From JBGAWK01 sp044227665 (GTDB lineage Bacteria > Bacteroidota > Bacteroidia > Chitinophagales > JADIYW01), in contig JBGAWK010000027.1 of NCBI GenBank assembly GCA_044227665.1, forward strand, positions 1 through 28,828: a stretch of 28,828 nucleotides of DNA, in the 5' to 3' direction. The notes under the pieces are model-generated. The model did not search any database. It had not been told where the DNA came from and saw only the letters and a program-made list of their open reading frames with translations. Within the stretch, counting starts at the first letter, position 1; every line of letters starts with the position of its first letter. Position numbers and translations under genes: made by a program. Below are positions 6,740 through 17,700 of this stretch, piece after piece.

Positions 6740-9237
6740 TGCTTCTTATCATCCTCATATTCGCACTTTCCATATCTTGCAATAGCACTGCACAATTTAA
6801 AATTTCACCTAGTTCTTTGACTATCAACCATATTGATGATGTCTATACTATCTTTATTCAAAATAATAGTATAGATGAAAATTGTATATTGGAAATTTCG
6901 ATTACAACTAATGAAGATGGTCTATGCTATATGGCAAAGACATCTCCTTTCAAAATCAGTAATGGCAACCAACTTTTTCATAAACAGAATTATGAATTAA
7001 TAGAAACTATCAATAAATCCATTGAATACAAAACAAAAAGTCTTGTAAATGTAGATTATAAGCTGTTTAGATTCCCCGGAAACACACTACTATGCTATGA
7101 GCACTATGTCCTAAACTCTGATAATCAGAATCAAAAATTCAAATTAGATTCATTGATTAAAGGTAACCTTTCCCTAGGTTTAACTATTAATAATTTAAAT
7201 TCATATTATTTCGGGATAAATTCTAATTATGAAAATACTTTCCCAAGTTATAGCAAATTAAATTTTAATGCAAATTTGAGAGTTGGAATCTTGCCCTTAA
7301 CCTTGACTGGTCAAATAATAGAATACAAAACAAAAAATTTTGCAGATAATAATTTTATCAATATTTCATTTGATAAAGAGCTATTCAAAAAATTACTTAT
7401 CGAAAAACTGTCACGAAGCATGGATGACAAATTAAATTTTTCACCTCAATATATCTACAAACTCAAAGATAGTATTGCTAAATCTTTAGTAAATGTGGAT
7501 AAAGACAAAATAATTGACAGCATTTTGAATTCTCGTGACAACTTATTGAATCTATCCTATCTACAAAATAATACATCTTATTATGATTCAATTTCTAGTT
7601 ATTATGATAAAATTATAGATAACTATCACCATTATTCCAATATTGATAAGACTGAGATAACAAGTATATTAGAAAAATATAATCAGTTTAATTTTGATAC
7701 ATTAAACACTAATGACTTTTCATCCATTATTGATACTTCGTTATATAAAAATCATATTTCTAATTACCTTAATTTATTTGACTCTATAAATAGTCAGATT
7801 AAAATTGATAAGAAAGTATTTGAGGATTACACCAATTATAAGAATTATTTAAACGAATTCAAAAAATATGAAAAATACGAAGAAGAATTAGAAAAGTATA
7901 AAGATTTAAAAAATAAGAGAATAGAAGAAATCCTAAATTATTCGGATGTCACGTCTGTAATAAAGTTAATGGATAAAGTAAAAAAATTAGAAACGTTACT
8001 ATCAAAAACCTCTAATTTTCAAATCATAGATGTAATACATCCAAAGGTATCAATGATTTATGACGGAACAATCGTGAAAGGAATTTCATACAGTTATGAA
8101 GGTAAAAAAATTGGGACTTCCACTTCTTTGGGTAAAAAAAATCTCTATAAAAATTATCCTAAAAATTTCTTTATGGCAAATTCATTCACTCTAAAAATGA
8201 AAAGGAATTTGTTATTAGATATTCATTCTATATTCAATAATCAAGGAAGTTTTGGTACAAACAATATAGCCAATAGCCTTATATTAAAGAATGTAACAAT
8301 AAAAAATATTGTACGGCTTCAGTTTGAAGGCTTTCAATCTTATTACAAAGATTCTTTATCTAATAATAAACATGATTTCGGTGTTAATATTATTAAGTCA
8401 ATTCAGTTTACTAAAAATTCTCAATGGAATACAAGGTTCAATTATAATACGCCCAATTTTTACTCCTCTGGAAATTCTAATTTATTAAAGTATAGTAAAA
8501 ATTTAGAGTCTTCCTTTATCGTAAATATGATTGATAGACAATTGATTAGTAAGGCTAGATATAACTATCTGGATTTTGCAATTGATTCAAGTCGCTTTTT
8601 AAAAAACTCACATATTGTTGATTTTAGCATTAATTATATTGGAAAAAATACGTTTGATTTATCTATAAGTTATATACCTATTATTCAGAAATATATTCAT
8701 TCCCACTTTAGTATGCATTCAATATTTTATAACTTAAATATTGTAGCAACTAAAAATATTATTAAAAATAAAAACACATATTCTTCTTCTCTTATCTATA
8801 GTTTTAGTCAAGTAAATCAGATAATTCCTTGGTATCTCAATCAAACACCTACTGAAATACAAACCTTTTATATCTCAAAATTCAGTAAGCACAATATATC
8901 TATAATAGAAAATTTGAATGTAAATTCAGGATTTACAATTTCTAACATATTATCTATTAGTTTTATATCTGGTGATACTATTTCTCGACAAAAAATAATT
9001 CAAAATAATTTTAATTTTTCTTTGAATATTAACAATAAATTAACTAATATTACTAGTACTATGATAGGTTATGATGATATTGGAAATATAAGAGTGGATA
9101 TTATTCCATCCCTGCAATATGTCCCTTGCCAGAGAACAAAATTTAATATAGGCGGTGGGTATCATCTTATGCGTTCGACGGATGCAGCACCAAATCATTT
9201 TTTTCAATTCTTAGCACAGTGTATAATTAATATATAG
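6739..9237 (+). CDS. Putative exported protein with helical middle and barrel-like C-terminal half, first gene of the RHS operon
   Basis: I recognise no named family. The 832-residue product begins with a hydrophobic export signal (LLIILIFALSIS) and a probable cleavage near STA/QF (18-19). Residues 20-135 look like a beta-rich domain; 140-215 contain alternating amphipathic strands (SLGLTINN, LNFNANLRVGILPLTLTG); 215-425 are strongly helical with Lys/Glu-rich coiled-coil character around 370-425; 435-832 are alternating polar/hydrophobic strands ending GGGYHLM...FFQFLAQ, like an outer-membrane beta-barrel. The gene is extremely AT-rich (10 G+C in 60 bases at 7561-7620). The only start is GTG at 6739, yet the hydrophobic reading continues upstream to 6676 without ATG/GTG/TTG, so the true start is uncertain. 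The next gene starts 2 bases later. A surface or secretion-pore role is inference. Confidence 0.7.
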   Translation: MLLIILIFALSISCNSTAQFKISPSSLTINHIDDVYTIFIQNNSIDENCILEISITTNEDGLCYMAKTSPFKISNGNQLFHKQNYELIETINKSIEYKTKSLVNVDYKLFRFPGNTLLCYEHYVLNSDNQNQKFKLDSLIKGNLSLGLTINNLNSYYFGINSNYENTFPSYSKLNFNANLRVGILPLTLTGQIIEYKTKNFADNNFINISFDKELFKKLLIEKLSRSMDDKLNFSPQYIYKLKDSIAKSLVNVDKDKIIDSILNSRDNLLNLSYLQNNTSYYDSISSYYDKIIDNYHHYSNIDKTEITSILEKYNQFNFDTLNTNDFSSIIDTSLYKNHISNYLNLFDSINSQIKIDKKVFEDYTNYKNYLNEFKKYEKYEEELEKYKDLKNKRIEEILNYSDVTSVIKLMDKVKKLETLLSKTSNFQIIDVIHPKVSMIYDGTIVKGISYSYEGKKIGTSTSLGKKNLYKNYPKNFFMANSFTLKMKRNLLLDIHSIFNNQGSFGTNNIANSLILKNVTIKNIVRLQFEGFQSYYKDSLSNNKHDFGVNIIKSIQFTKNSQWNTRFNYNTPNFYSSGNSNLLKYSKNLESSFIVNMIDRQLISKARYNYLDFAIDSSRFLKNSHIVDFSINYIGKNTFDLSISYIPIIQKYIHSHFSMHSIFYNLNIVATKNIIKNKNTYSSSLIYSFSQVNQIIPWYLNQTPTEIQTFYISKFSKHNISIIENLNVNSGFTISNILSISFISGDTISRQKIIQNNFNFSLNINNKLTNITSTMIGYDDIGNIRVDIIPSLQYVPCQRTKFNIGGGYHLMRSTDAAPNHFFQFLAQCIINI

Positions 9238-9239
9238 AC

Positions 9240-9998
9240 ATGAAAAAACACTTATTAATATTATTTTCATTATTAAAGACTTTTAATATTATCAGTCAGA
9301 TATTATTGAATCCGCTTGCAGGTAGTCCCGACAATGTAAGCACTACACCTTCATTTAGTTGGACAATTTCCGGCAATATATCCGAGTGTGAATATTTAGA
9401 ATGTATTGTTGCTCCATTAATTAATCAAAGTCCTACCTTGAGTATTCAAAATCCATTATTTATGAATAGTGAATTATCTTGCACTCAAACCTTTTTATCT
9501 TCGATAAATACTTCATTAAATACATGTACAGATTATGTATGGCAAATAAAAGCTTACAAATTTGTCACCGAAGAAATTGAAGGTAATCCAGTACAAACCA
9601 AGCAATATTTAGCATCTTCTACAATAGAACAATTTAAGACTATAGGCTGTACAAATTATATACAAAATAGTATTTCTAGTTCAAATCCTTTATTTATTGA
9701 GCCCTCCTTAAAATTAGATCATTTTGTGTATTATGTAGATGAATCTACTCTAAATTTCAAATATGAAGAAAAATACGAAAACGATAAAATTACCCTTATA
9801 ATCAGTAATGGTGATGATGTAAAAGAGATACAGATTTCAAATTCTACAACCACACCTATACATAATGGCATAAATTATTTACAGCTGAGCTTTGATACTA
9901 TTTTCGAGGACTTTGATGAAGTAATAGGGGCTATATATACGGTAGAGATCGTTGGCCCAAAAGGCGATAAACAATATTTTAAATTCAAAAAAATATAA
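9240..9998 (+). CDS. Secreted protein with fibronectin/Ig-like domain, second gene of the RHS operon
   Basis: The 252-residue protein has a signal peptide (MKKHLLILFSLLKTFNIIS, cleavage about 19-20). Residues about 25-140 resemble Ig/fibronectin-III-like domains of Bacteroidota surface proteins: a PLAGSPDNVSTTPSFSWTISG opening in which a Trp begins the sandwich, and YVWQIKAYK as a later core strand. Residues about 155-252 form a second beta-rich segment (KITLIISNGDD, IYTVEIVGPKGDKQYFKF) that could be another sandwich domain. There is no T9SS sorting domain or lipobox. It lies 2 bases after the first gene and its stop overlaps the next start by one base (TAATG), so the three are translated together. 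A structural or adaptor role at the cell surface is inferred from fold and context only. Confidence 0.65.
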   Translation: MKKHLLILFSLLKTFNIISQILLNPLAGSPDNVSTTPSFSWTISGNISECEYLECIVAPLINQSPTLSIQNPLFMNSELSCTQTFLSSINTSLNTCTDYVWQIKAYKFVTEEIEGNPVQTKQYLASSTIEQFKTIGCTNYIQNSISSSNPLFIEPSLKLDHFVYYVDESTLNFKYEEKYENDKITLIISNGDDVKEIQISNSTTTPIHNGINYLQLSFDTIFEDFDEVIGAIYTVEIVGPKGDKQYFKFKKI

Positions 9999-12900
9999 TG
10001 ATGAGATTGATAATAACCATAGTCATTTTCTTTCTTTGTGTGGGCACAAGTGATGTATTTTCTCTTACCAGCGGTCCACAGCAACCCGAAAATCAACAAT
10101 TTGTACCCTATGGCACCAGCGATATGGTAGACTTATTTACAGGAGATTTTACCTACAATATTCCTTTATTTGAATTACCAGGCCCAAATGGCAGCTACCC
10201 ATTTAACCTTTCGTATCGCTCAGGTATAACTATGGATCAGGAAGCCACTTGGGTAGGATTAGGTTGGAACGTAACCCCTGGAGCAATAAATCGTACAATG
10301 AGAGGACTCCCTGACGAGTTTAACGGAGAAGATAAAATTTCTGTGATTTCAGACATGAAAAGCAACTGGCGTTTAGGTATAAATGTACAAGCAGGTTTAG
10401 ATTGGGAAATTTTAGGTGTAAGAATGGGGGGTATTACAAAAAATTTAGGTGTTTATTATGATTCATATAAAGGTATGGGAATTTCCTCCGGATTAAATAT
10501 GGATTTATCTTTAGATTTAACATCTAGCTTGTCAGCTAATTTAGGACTTTCTATTACTGATGATAATCAAGAAGGAAAAACTACAACGCCTAGTTTGGGA
10601 ATAACAAAAGAAATTAGTGAAAATAAGCACCAGTCAATGGGGCTTAATATATCAGCCAACTTCAATTCAAACGTAGGGTTGCAATCTGTTTCTTTAGGTA
10701 AAAGTATCAGCGATTATTCTAATAGTGGAAGTTTTAACATCGGACAAGTAACATATACACCTACAGTACAAAAATCTTTTATAGGAAGTGATGTGAATCT
10801 AACTCTAAAATTAGGTACAGATAAAGTCGGACTATTCTCAGATATTCCAATAAGCGGAAACTTTAGCATACATAAGTTGAAAAACAAACTTGAGCCTGTA
10901 GAATATTCCGGATATGGTTTTATGAATTTACATCAGAATCCTACTAGTGATAACTTCATGATGGATTTTAATAGAGATAATGATAACTCTTTAAGTGCAA
11001 AATCACCAAATTTACCTAATGCCTATGCTACTTATGATATATACAGTATTTCAGGTCAAGGTTTAAGTGGGGAAATGAGATTGTATCGTTCAGATGTAGG
11101 AATATTAAAAGATGATCCTGTAGAATCAGATAATTACAGTGGAGCATTTGCTTTTGAATGGGGTCTTGGTGAAATCTCTAACCATTTAGGTGTATCTATA
11201 GGTTATGGTATGGGTAGTGAAGAATCAAGCTCTTGGACATCCAGTAATCCAGATGCTATCGTGAATAAAGCTGATTTTAAATATCCTTATGATGAATTTC
11301 CGACAAATAAAACTTTACAAAGGAAAGATGAACCTTATTACTTTAAAATTCAAGGGGATAATGGACCCGAAAATCCTTCAAGTTTGTCAAATTATATTTT
11401 AGATTATTCACCGGGGTATGCTAAAATATATGATAATGGTAGAGAAACTAGTTTAGGAACAGGCTTTATTCACAAAACTTATCTTGATGATATCCCGAAT
11501 CCAAATTATCAGTATTCCGAAAGAGATAATAGAACAAAATCCGTAGTATATTTTAGATTTGACGAGCTAGTAAAAATGCCTAAAATATATAATTATGAAT
11601 TATATATAGACAATTCAGGAAAAGCTGAAATAAATCAATTCAAAAAAGAACATCATATTGCAGCTTTTGAAATAAAGGCCGAAAATGGTATGCGTTATAT
11701 TTATGCATTACCTGCATATAATTCCGAACATATTGAATGTTCCTTTAGCACTACTGAAACAGATAAAGATGCATTTAGTACAGATATATACCATACAAGT
11801 ACAAACCAATATCCCGACCATAGTGTGGGTACAGAAACACTTGAAAGGAAGTCCATACCTCCCTATGTCTATTCCTATTTATTAACGGCTATTGTGGGAC
11901 CAGATTATGTAGATGTAAAAAATGACGGCCCTACTGATGATGATTTTGGATATTGGGTGAAATTCGCGTATAATAGTAAAGGTGATTATCATTGGAGAGC
12001 ACCATATACAGGAGCAAATTTTATCAGGAATGAATATTCCAAAAATAGTGACGACCTAGGTAGTTATATGTATGGAATAAGATATACTTATTATTTAGAC
12101 GAAGCTAGCACTGCTACACATTCAGCAAAATTTACGCTAAATGAGAATAGAAATGATGGTAAAGAAGCCTCAGAAAATGAATTCACAAATGATTACAATC
12201 CCAGCAGTGATGTCAAGTCGTATAGTTTAAATAAAATAGAACTTTTCTCTAAAAATAATACATCTATACCTATTAAGACAGTACATTTCGGTTACGATAA
12301 CTCTTTATGTAAGAATGTTCCCAATGCAATTGGCAATGAAGGTAAACTTACCCTGAAATCTTTGTATTTTACTTATGAAAAAAACTTAAGAGGTGCTGAT
12401 AATAAATATAATTTTACCTATAGTACTATAAACCCAAATTATAATAACTCAAATTATGATAGATGGGGACATTATCAAAGTTTTGTTCCTAATGATATAG
12501 GCAATCTTAATTTTCCCTATACTTACCAGAACAAACAAAAGGCAGATGAAAATGCTTCTGCATGGTCATTGATAAAAATTTCTTTACCTACTGGTGCACA
12601 AATTCAAGTAGATTATGAAAGTGATGACTACGCATTTGTACAGAATCTACCTGCTACAGAAATGGTGCAAATTAGTTCTGCTAATACGGAACAACTAGGA
12701 CCCAATTTATTTGCTTATAAAATTTATTTTCAACACGATGCTACTTGTACCACTCAAGAACAATTGAGAAGATATCTACCCCCTGCTGATGAGAAAGGAA
12801 ATAGGCAACTTTATTTCAGAATCTTTACAAATCTGAGAAATAAAGGCGGAACTAATTACGAATATGTTACCGGGTATTTGGACATAGACAAAATTGACCC

Positions 12901-14782
12901 CATAGGATTTGAAAATAATATGGCATATATTAAAGTAATCAACATAACACTTGGCAAAAAAGACCATCTAAATAACCATCCATTACAAAAATCTGCATGG
13001 AACTATATGCAAATGAATAGACCTGACTTAGTGGGTGATGAATTTAATGATCCTTTAGGTGACAAAGAATTGTCTGGAAAAGAAAAAATGGGCATACTCA
13101 CAAAAATGGCAGTTTCATTACTATCTTTTCCTGTTATAGGTCAAAATTTTTTAACAGAGGCAAACACTCACAATTATGGAAGTCTAATAGATATTGATTA
13201 TACAAAGTCTTTTATTAAGTTGGGTGTTTTGGATGGAGTAAAATTGGGCGGTGGATCTAGGGTAAAAAAAATAACCATAAAAGAAGATCCTTTGAATAAT
13301 GATGTACAGCTAGGACAGGTATATGAATATACTACTTCAGATCCAGCATACCCCAATCTGATAATATCTTCGGGCGTAGCTACAAACGAACCCTTTATTG
13401 GTGGTGATGAAACAGTATTGCGTTCAGCAAAAAAATGGTCGCAAAATATAGGACTAAGGACCTCTCAATTTTCATTTTTCGAGTTGCCGTATTGTTATTC
13501 ACTATTTCCTTCCGCATCAATAGGCTATAGCAAAGTGACTGTAAAAAGTATTGCATCAGACAATGTAGCAAATTCACCTACGGATCCGGATACAAAATAT
13601 AAGTTCACTACAGGCAAAAATATAAACGAATTCTATACATACAAAGACTTTCCTACAATTGTGGACTGTTCACCTTTGCAACGCACTTCTATCAATGGCA
13701 TAGATTATGGCTCTAAAACATTAATAGAATATAATCCCCCTGCAATATCGAGATTGTTGGGCGTAAATAAATCTTTTTCATTAGGAGCTACACAAGGCTA
13801 CTACATCGAAAATAATGATATGCATGGCAAACAGAAAAGAATAGAAAATTTTGCACAAACCAGTACTGGTAGTTTTGAAAGTGAACCCTTTAGTTCCATG
13901 GAGTATATCTATAATCTAGGACCACAAAAAATAGCTAATGGACGATTGGCAAATACATTAAATAGTGCAATACATACTATTGCATATTATGGCGACAATA
14001 TAGTTAAAGATAAAATTTATGGTGTAGAAGCAGAACATTATATAGATGCACGCCATAGTATTTCTGAATCTTTTCATGTAAATGTAGATGTAAATCACAA
14101 TGTATATACTATTCCAGTACCCGCAGATATAATTACAGTATTTATGTCTTCAACATATTATTATATGAATACAGCTACAATAGTCTCTACTAAAATTGTA
14201 AACAGAAGTGGAATCTTGCAAAAAATTATTGCCACACAAGACGGTGCTGTAGTAGAAACCCATAATAAGCTCTATGATGCTACTACCGGTTCAGTAGTAT
14301 TAAGTTCACTGAATAATGAATTCGGCGAAAACTTATATAATTATAATATCCCTGCTCACATGGTTTATGAAAATATGGGTGCAGCTTACCAAAATGAAAA
14401 TCTAATTCTTCAAGGTAAGATAAAATATAATGCCAATGAAAAAAATATCAAAGAATATACTTTCCTTCTCCAAAGTAATACGGATGAAATGAACAGACTA
14501 TTCCAAGGAGATGAAATAGAAATATATACTATAGATAATGAAAATAAAAGAAAAATATTATCCATAGCTGTAATTACGAAGTTCATGAATGCTTCTGCTT
14601 TTTGTTTTGATATGGTCACTAGCAATGTCATACCTATTTCCTCAACAGAGAATTACTTCATTAGGATAATCCGCTCTGGGCGACGAAATATCCTTAATGC
14701 TTCTGCCGGTAATTATACCACATTAAAAATACCGCCGATACCTACGTCAAAAGTGCCCGAAAGTTGTAACCCTAATGAATAA
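9998..14782 (+). CDS. Large secreted protein with SpvB-like N-terminal motif (RHS-associated)
   Basis: The product has 1594 residues with a signal peptide (about 1-22, MMRLIITIVIFFLCVGTSDVF); a second ATG at 10001 is an equal start candidate. Residues 45-108 carry FTGDFTYNIPLFELPG, LSYRSG (71-76), GLGWN (87-91) and INRTMRGLPDEF (97-108). This follows the SpvB/TcB pattern of LSYxSG, then GLGW, then a short IxR...GLP segment, and is shared with Bacteroidota proteins encoded beside RHS genes. Residues about 125-310 are Gly/Ser-rich amphipathic strands. Further conserved blocks are GKLTLKSLYFTYEKN (about 782-796) and YDRWGHY (about 818-824). It ends SGRRN... CNPNE without a T9SS domain. By analogy with Tc toxins it could form part of a beta-rich shell with the downstream RHS protein. 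That is inference. Confidence 0.75.
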   Translation: MMRLIITIVIFFLCVGTSDVFSLTSGPQQPENQQFVPYGTSDMVDLFTGDFTYNIPLFELPGPNGSYPFNLSYRSGITMDQEATWVGLGWNVTPGAINRTMRGLPDEFNGEDKISVISDMKSNWRLGINVQAGLDWEILGVRMGGITKNLGVYYDSYKGMGISSGLNMDLSLDLTSSLSANLGLSITDDNQEGKTTTPSLGITKEISENKHQSMGLNISANFNSNVGLQSVSLGKSISDYSNSGSFNIGQVTYTPTVQKSFIGSDVNLTLKLGTDKVGLFSDIPISGNFSIHKLKNKLEPVEYSGYGFMNLHQNPTSDNFMMDFNRDNDNSLSAKSPNLPNAYATYDIYSISGQGLSGEMRLYRSDVGILKDDPVESDNYSGAFAFEWGLGEISNHLGVSIGYGMGSEESSSWTSSNPDAIVNKADFKYPYDEFPTNKTLQRKDEPYYFKIQGDNGPENPSSLSNYILDYSPGYAKIYDNGRETSLGTGFIHKTYLDDIPNPNYQYSERDNRTKSVVYFRFDELVKMPKIYNYELYIDNSGKAEINQFKKEHHIAAFEIKAENGMRYIYALPAYNSEHIECSFSTTETDKDAFSTDIYHTSTNQYPDHSVGTETLERKSIPPYVYSYLLTAIVGPDYVDVKNDGPTDDDFGYWVKFAYNSKGDYHWRAPYTGANFIRNEYSKNSDDLGSYMYGIRYTYYLDEASTATHSAKFTLNENRNDGKEASENEFTNDYNPSSDVKSYSLNKIELFSKNNTSIPIKTVHFGYDNSLCKNVPNAIGNEGKLTLKSLYFTYEKNLRGADNKYNFTYSTINPNYNNSNYDRWGHYQSFVPNDIGNLNFPYTYQNKQKADENASAWSLIKISLPTGAQIQVDYESDDYAFVQNLPATEMVQISSANTEQLGPNLFAYKIYFQHDATCTTQEQLRRYLPPADEKGNRQLYFRIFTNLRNKGGTNYEYVTGYLDIDKIDPIGFENNMAYIKVINITLGKKDHLNNHPLQKSAWNYMQMNRPDLVGDEFNDPLGDKELSGKEKMGILTKMAVSLLSFPVIGQNFLTEANTHNYGSLIDIDYTKSFIKLGVLDGVKLGGGSRVKKITIKEDPLNNDVQLGQVYEYTTSDPAYPNLIISSGVATNEPFIGGDETVLRSAKKWSQNIGLRTSQFSFFELPYCYSLFPSASIGYSKVTVKSIASDNVANSPTDPDTKYKFTTGKNINEFYTYKDFPTIVDCSPLQRTSINGIDYGSKTLIEYNPPAISRLLGVNKSFSLGATQGYYIENNDMHGKQKRIENFAQTSTGSFESEPFSSMEYIYNLGPQKIANGRLANTLNSAIHTIAYYGDNIVKDKIYGVEAEHYIDARHSISESFHVNVDVNHNVYTIPVPADIITVFMSSTYYYMNTATIVSTKIVNRSGILQKIIATQDGAVVETHNKLYDATTGSVVLSSLNNEFGENLYNYNIPAHMVYENMGAAYQNENLILQGKIKYNANEKNIKEYTFLLQSNTDEMNRLFQGDEIEIYTIDNENKRKILSIAVITKFMNASAFCFDMVTSNVIPISSTENYFIRIIRSGRRNILNASAGNYTTLKIPPIPTSKVPESCNPNE

Positions 14783-17700
14783 TGGATATGAAGTATAGCA
14801 ATATCATTTTTATATTCCTGATTGAACTATTTTATACAGGAAATATTCCCAACTGCAAGGCTCAATCTTCAGATCTACTCCATGGAAAATCGTGGACAGA
14901 TCCCATTCAAATTTGCAATAATCAGCGAGAGCCATTTATAACTGACAATAGTTATCATGATTGTATTAAAAATTCAACAGGCACAGTTAACTGTGGTTGT
15001 TTATCTAATGGTGATACGCGGTCTATGTGGTATAAATTGATAGTAGCTTCACCAGGAGTACTTGAGTTTGTGATAAATTCTGTCCCTGCGAATCTATCGG
15101 ATTATGATTTCGCAGTATGGAAAGAACCTTCTGAAAATGATGGTCCTTCTGAAGAACCAGAAAGATGTAATTATAAAAATAGTACTAGCGCAACAGGATT
15201 AAAAGGAATTGATAATAATAATACCAATGACGCTATTGGAAACCCTTTTTCCAATAGTATCGAAGTTGAAGAAGGTGATGTTGTATATATTCTTATTAAT
15301 AATAATGATAATAGTATAGGATATTCCATAGACTTTGACAATGAATCTTTAGGAATATTTACTACTGCCACCTTTGAATGTGATAATTCTAGTTGCAATA
15401 GCTGTAGTGATGCCGATTGTGGTACTTATGGTTATTATTCATTTTATAGTTATGTGAATAATACATACGAAATGGTTACGAATGGAGCTTGTCATAGTAT
15501 AGGAATGTACAATCCTCATAATAACGCAGATAATAATGTTCATTCAGCTACTGTATGTGGTAAGTTCACATATAATCCTCCAAGTGGGAATACTACAGGT
15601 ATCGGTCTGCCTGGTATAAGTGATGGACATTATTACATTTCCGGCAATAACAGTTCTGTAAAAGTAAGTTATTCGATTACTACTCAGGATTGTAATACTA
15701 CTCTAAATTGTACGGCTACTAATGATACAACACAATTTACTTGCACAGAATTTACAACAGGTGGTACTTACACTATTTGTAAAACTGTGGAAGTTGATAA
15801 CAACTCTACCATAAACGAAATATGTTTACCATATTGGTACACTTATGATGGTGGTGGTGGTGGTGGTTGTAGTGGAAATATTCTTGTAAACCCTTCTAAT
15901 AAGACCTATTTCTGTGTAGGGGATAAAATACAACTTTTTTTAGAGAATTATTCTGGCAATTTAGAATACGTTTTCAATAATAGCATTTATTCTTTTGATA
16001 TAACTAATTGCTCTTCTATTAATGGTTGTGAATTTGTATTTAGTAATAGTGGAATATACTATTTTAAATACTCAGAGGGTGGGGTGTGTTTGCAACATGC
16101 AGCGTTTTATGTAATTGACCAACTTCCTTTTGAAATTGTTAAATTTCCTCCTTGTATTGTATCAGATAATTGTCCTATAAGTTCTTATCAATTGAATAAT
16201 TGTGAGAAATTTCCGGATTGTCTAGATTGTGATGCCAATTTTAATGGAAGTATATTCATTAATATTAGCAATTATTTAGTTGATTTTAATAGCGATCCTT
16301 CTAAATATAATTATGTAGCAAATCTATATAAATATGAGGATTTGAAATATGGATCTTTTGATCCAAATTCTTATGTAAATAAAGAATGTGACGATGAAGT
16401 TATTGGCAATGAAGCTTGTGGCAAATATTTGTATGCCTCTCAGATACTTGAATATTCTAAAATAAATGAAGTTTCGGGTATTAATTTTATTAATTTAGGT
16501 ATTGGAAAATACAATGTGGAAGTTATCAGAAATCTTAAAAATAATAGTTCAGGGCTAGATCCTATACAGGGCTGTAACACATACTATAGTGAAGATATTT
16601 GCCTCGAATTGAATAGAATTGTAGAGATAGGTGATGACGCTATTCTATACTCTATGCCTAATAATCCTGTGAAGATACTAACAATAGAACCACAAAAAAT
16701 TTTAGATTATATTCCTAAATATTCGAATTATACATGGTATAAAGTATGCAATGGAGATCAGCCAATAGCACATAGTGAGAAATTATCTTTAAAGGAAGGG
16801 GATGGTGGTTTATACTATTTAGAAGCTACTATTAATAATGGATGTACCGGCAAAGACTACGTACAGGTATCGGACTTAAACCTTCCCCACTCACTAGTTA
16901 CAGATATTGACAAGGTAATTTCTGGTGGATACACAGAGTATGAGCACACATGGACACCAGTATTAGGCAGCATCCCATGGAATTCTACAGATGAGATTTC
17001 CAAATATATGCATACTAATCCATACTTATCGGGAATAGCAGGACTTTATAAGCCTTCCTCTTCCTTTGATTACCTGAATAAACGCGAAAGGACTACTGGT
17101 AGCAGTCCAAATCTTTCCAAAGTAACTGGTAATCCGGATGGTATATACAATAATATGCCTTTACCATTATACAACAATCCTTCCTTCCAAAGTTGTAATC
17201 CTTTATGGATAAAAAATAATGCTATTTCCAGTTATAATCCACAGAGTTTTGAGCTGGAGAGTAAAGACATACTAGGAAATAAAAGTGCTGCCATATATGG
17301 ACTTAAGGGTACGCAACCCATAGCTGTGGCTTCCAATGCTGGATATAATGAAATTGCCTATGAGAATTTTGAAGAATTAACGGCTACAGCAACTAACCTT
17401 AATAATACGCCTAATAATTTCGAATTCGCTTTACATTATACAGAAGGTAATGTTCCTACTTATCAGGAATTTATTATCAGAAACGGCATGGCCAATCATG
17501 CAATGGTGGACAGAAATTTGAGTAGTGTATGTGGTACAGAGCCTTTTGTAGCTCACGTATTTGCAAGTACTATTCCTACAAGTATAGGACAAAAATCTGT
17601 GGGCACATATACTTCATCATATCAAACAAAACTTACAGATATACCTACTGAATTTATCAACCCACTTCATATAATTCAAGGTACTGGACTCTCCAAATAT

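Noticed and set aside
14700..14782. T9SS sorting domain at the end of the 1594-residue protein
   Set aside because: There is no VYPNP-type opening and no strand pattern like that of the M43 protease; the end is a short Pro/Cys-containing tail.
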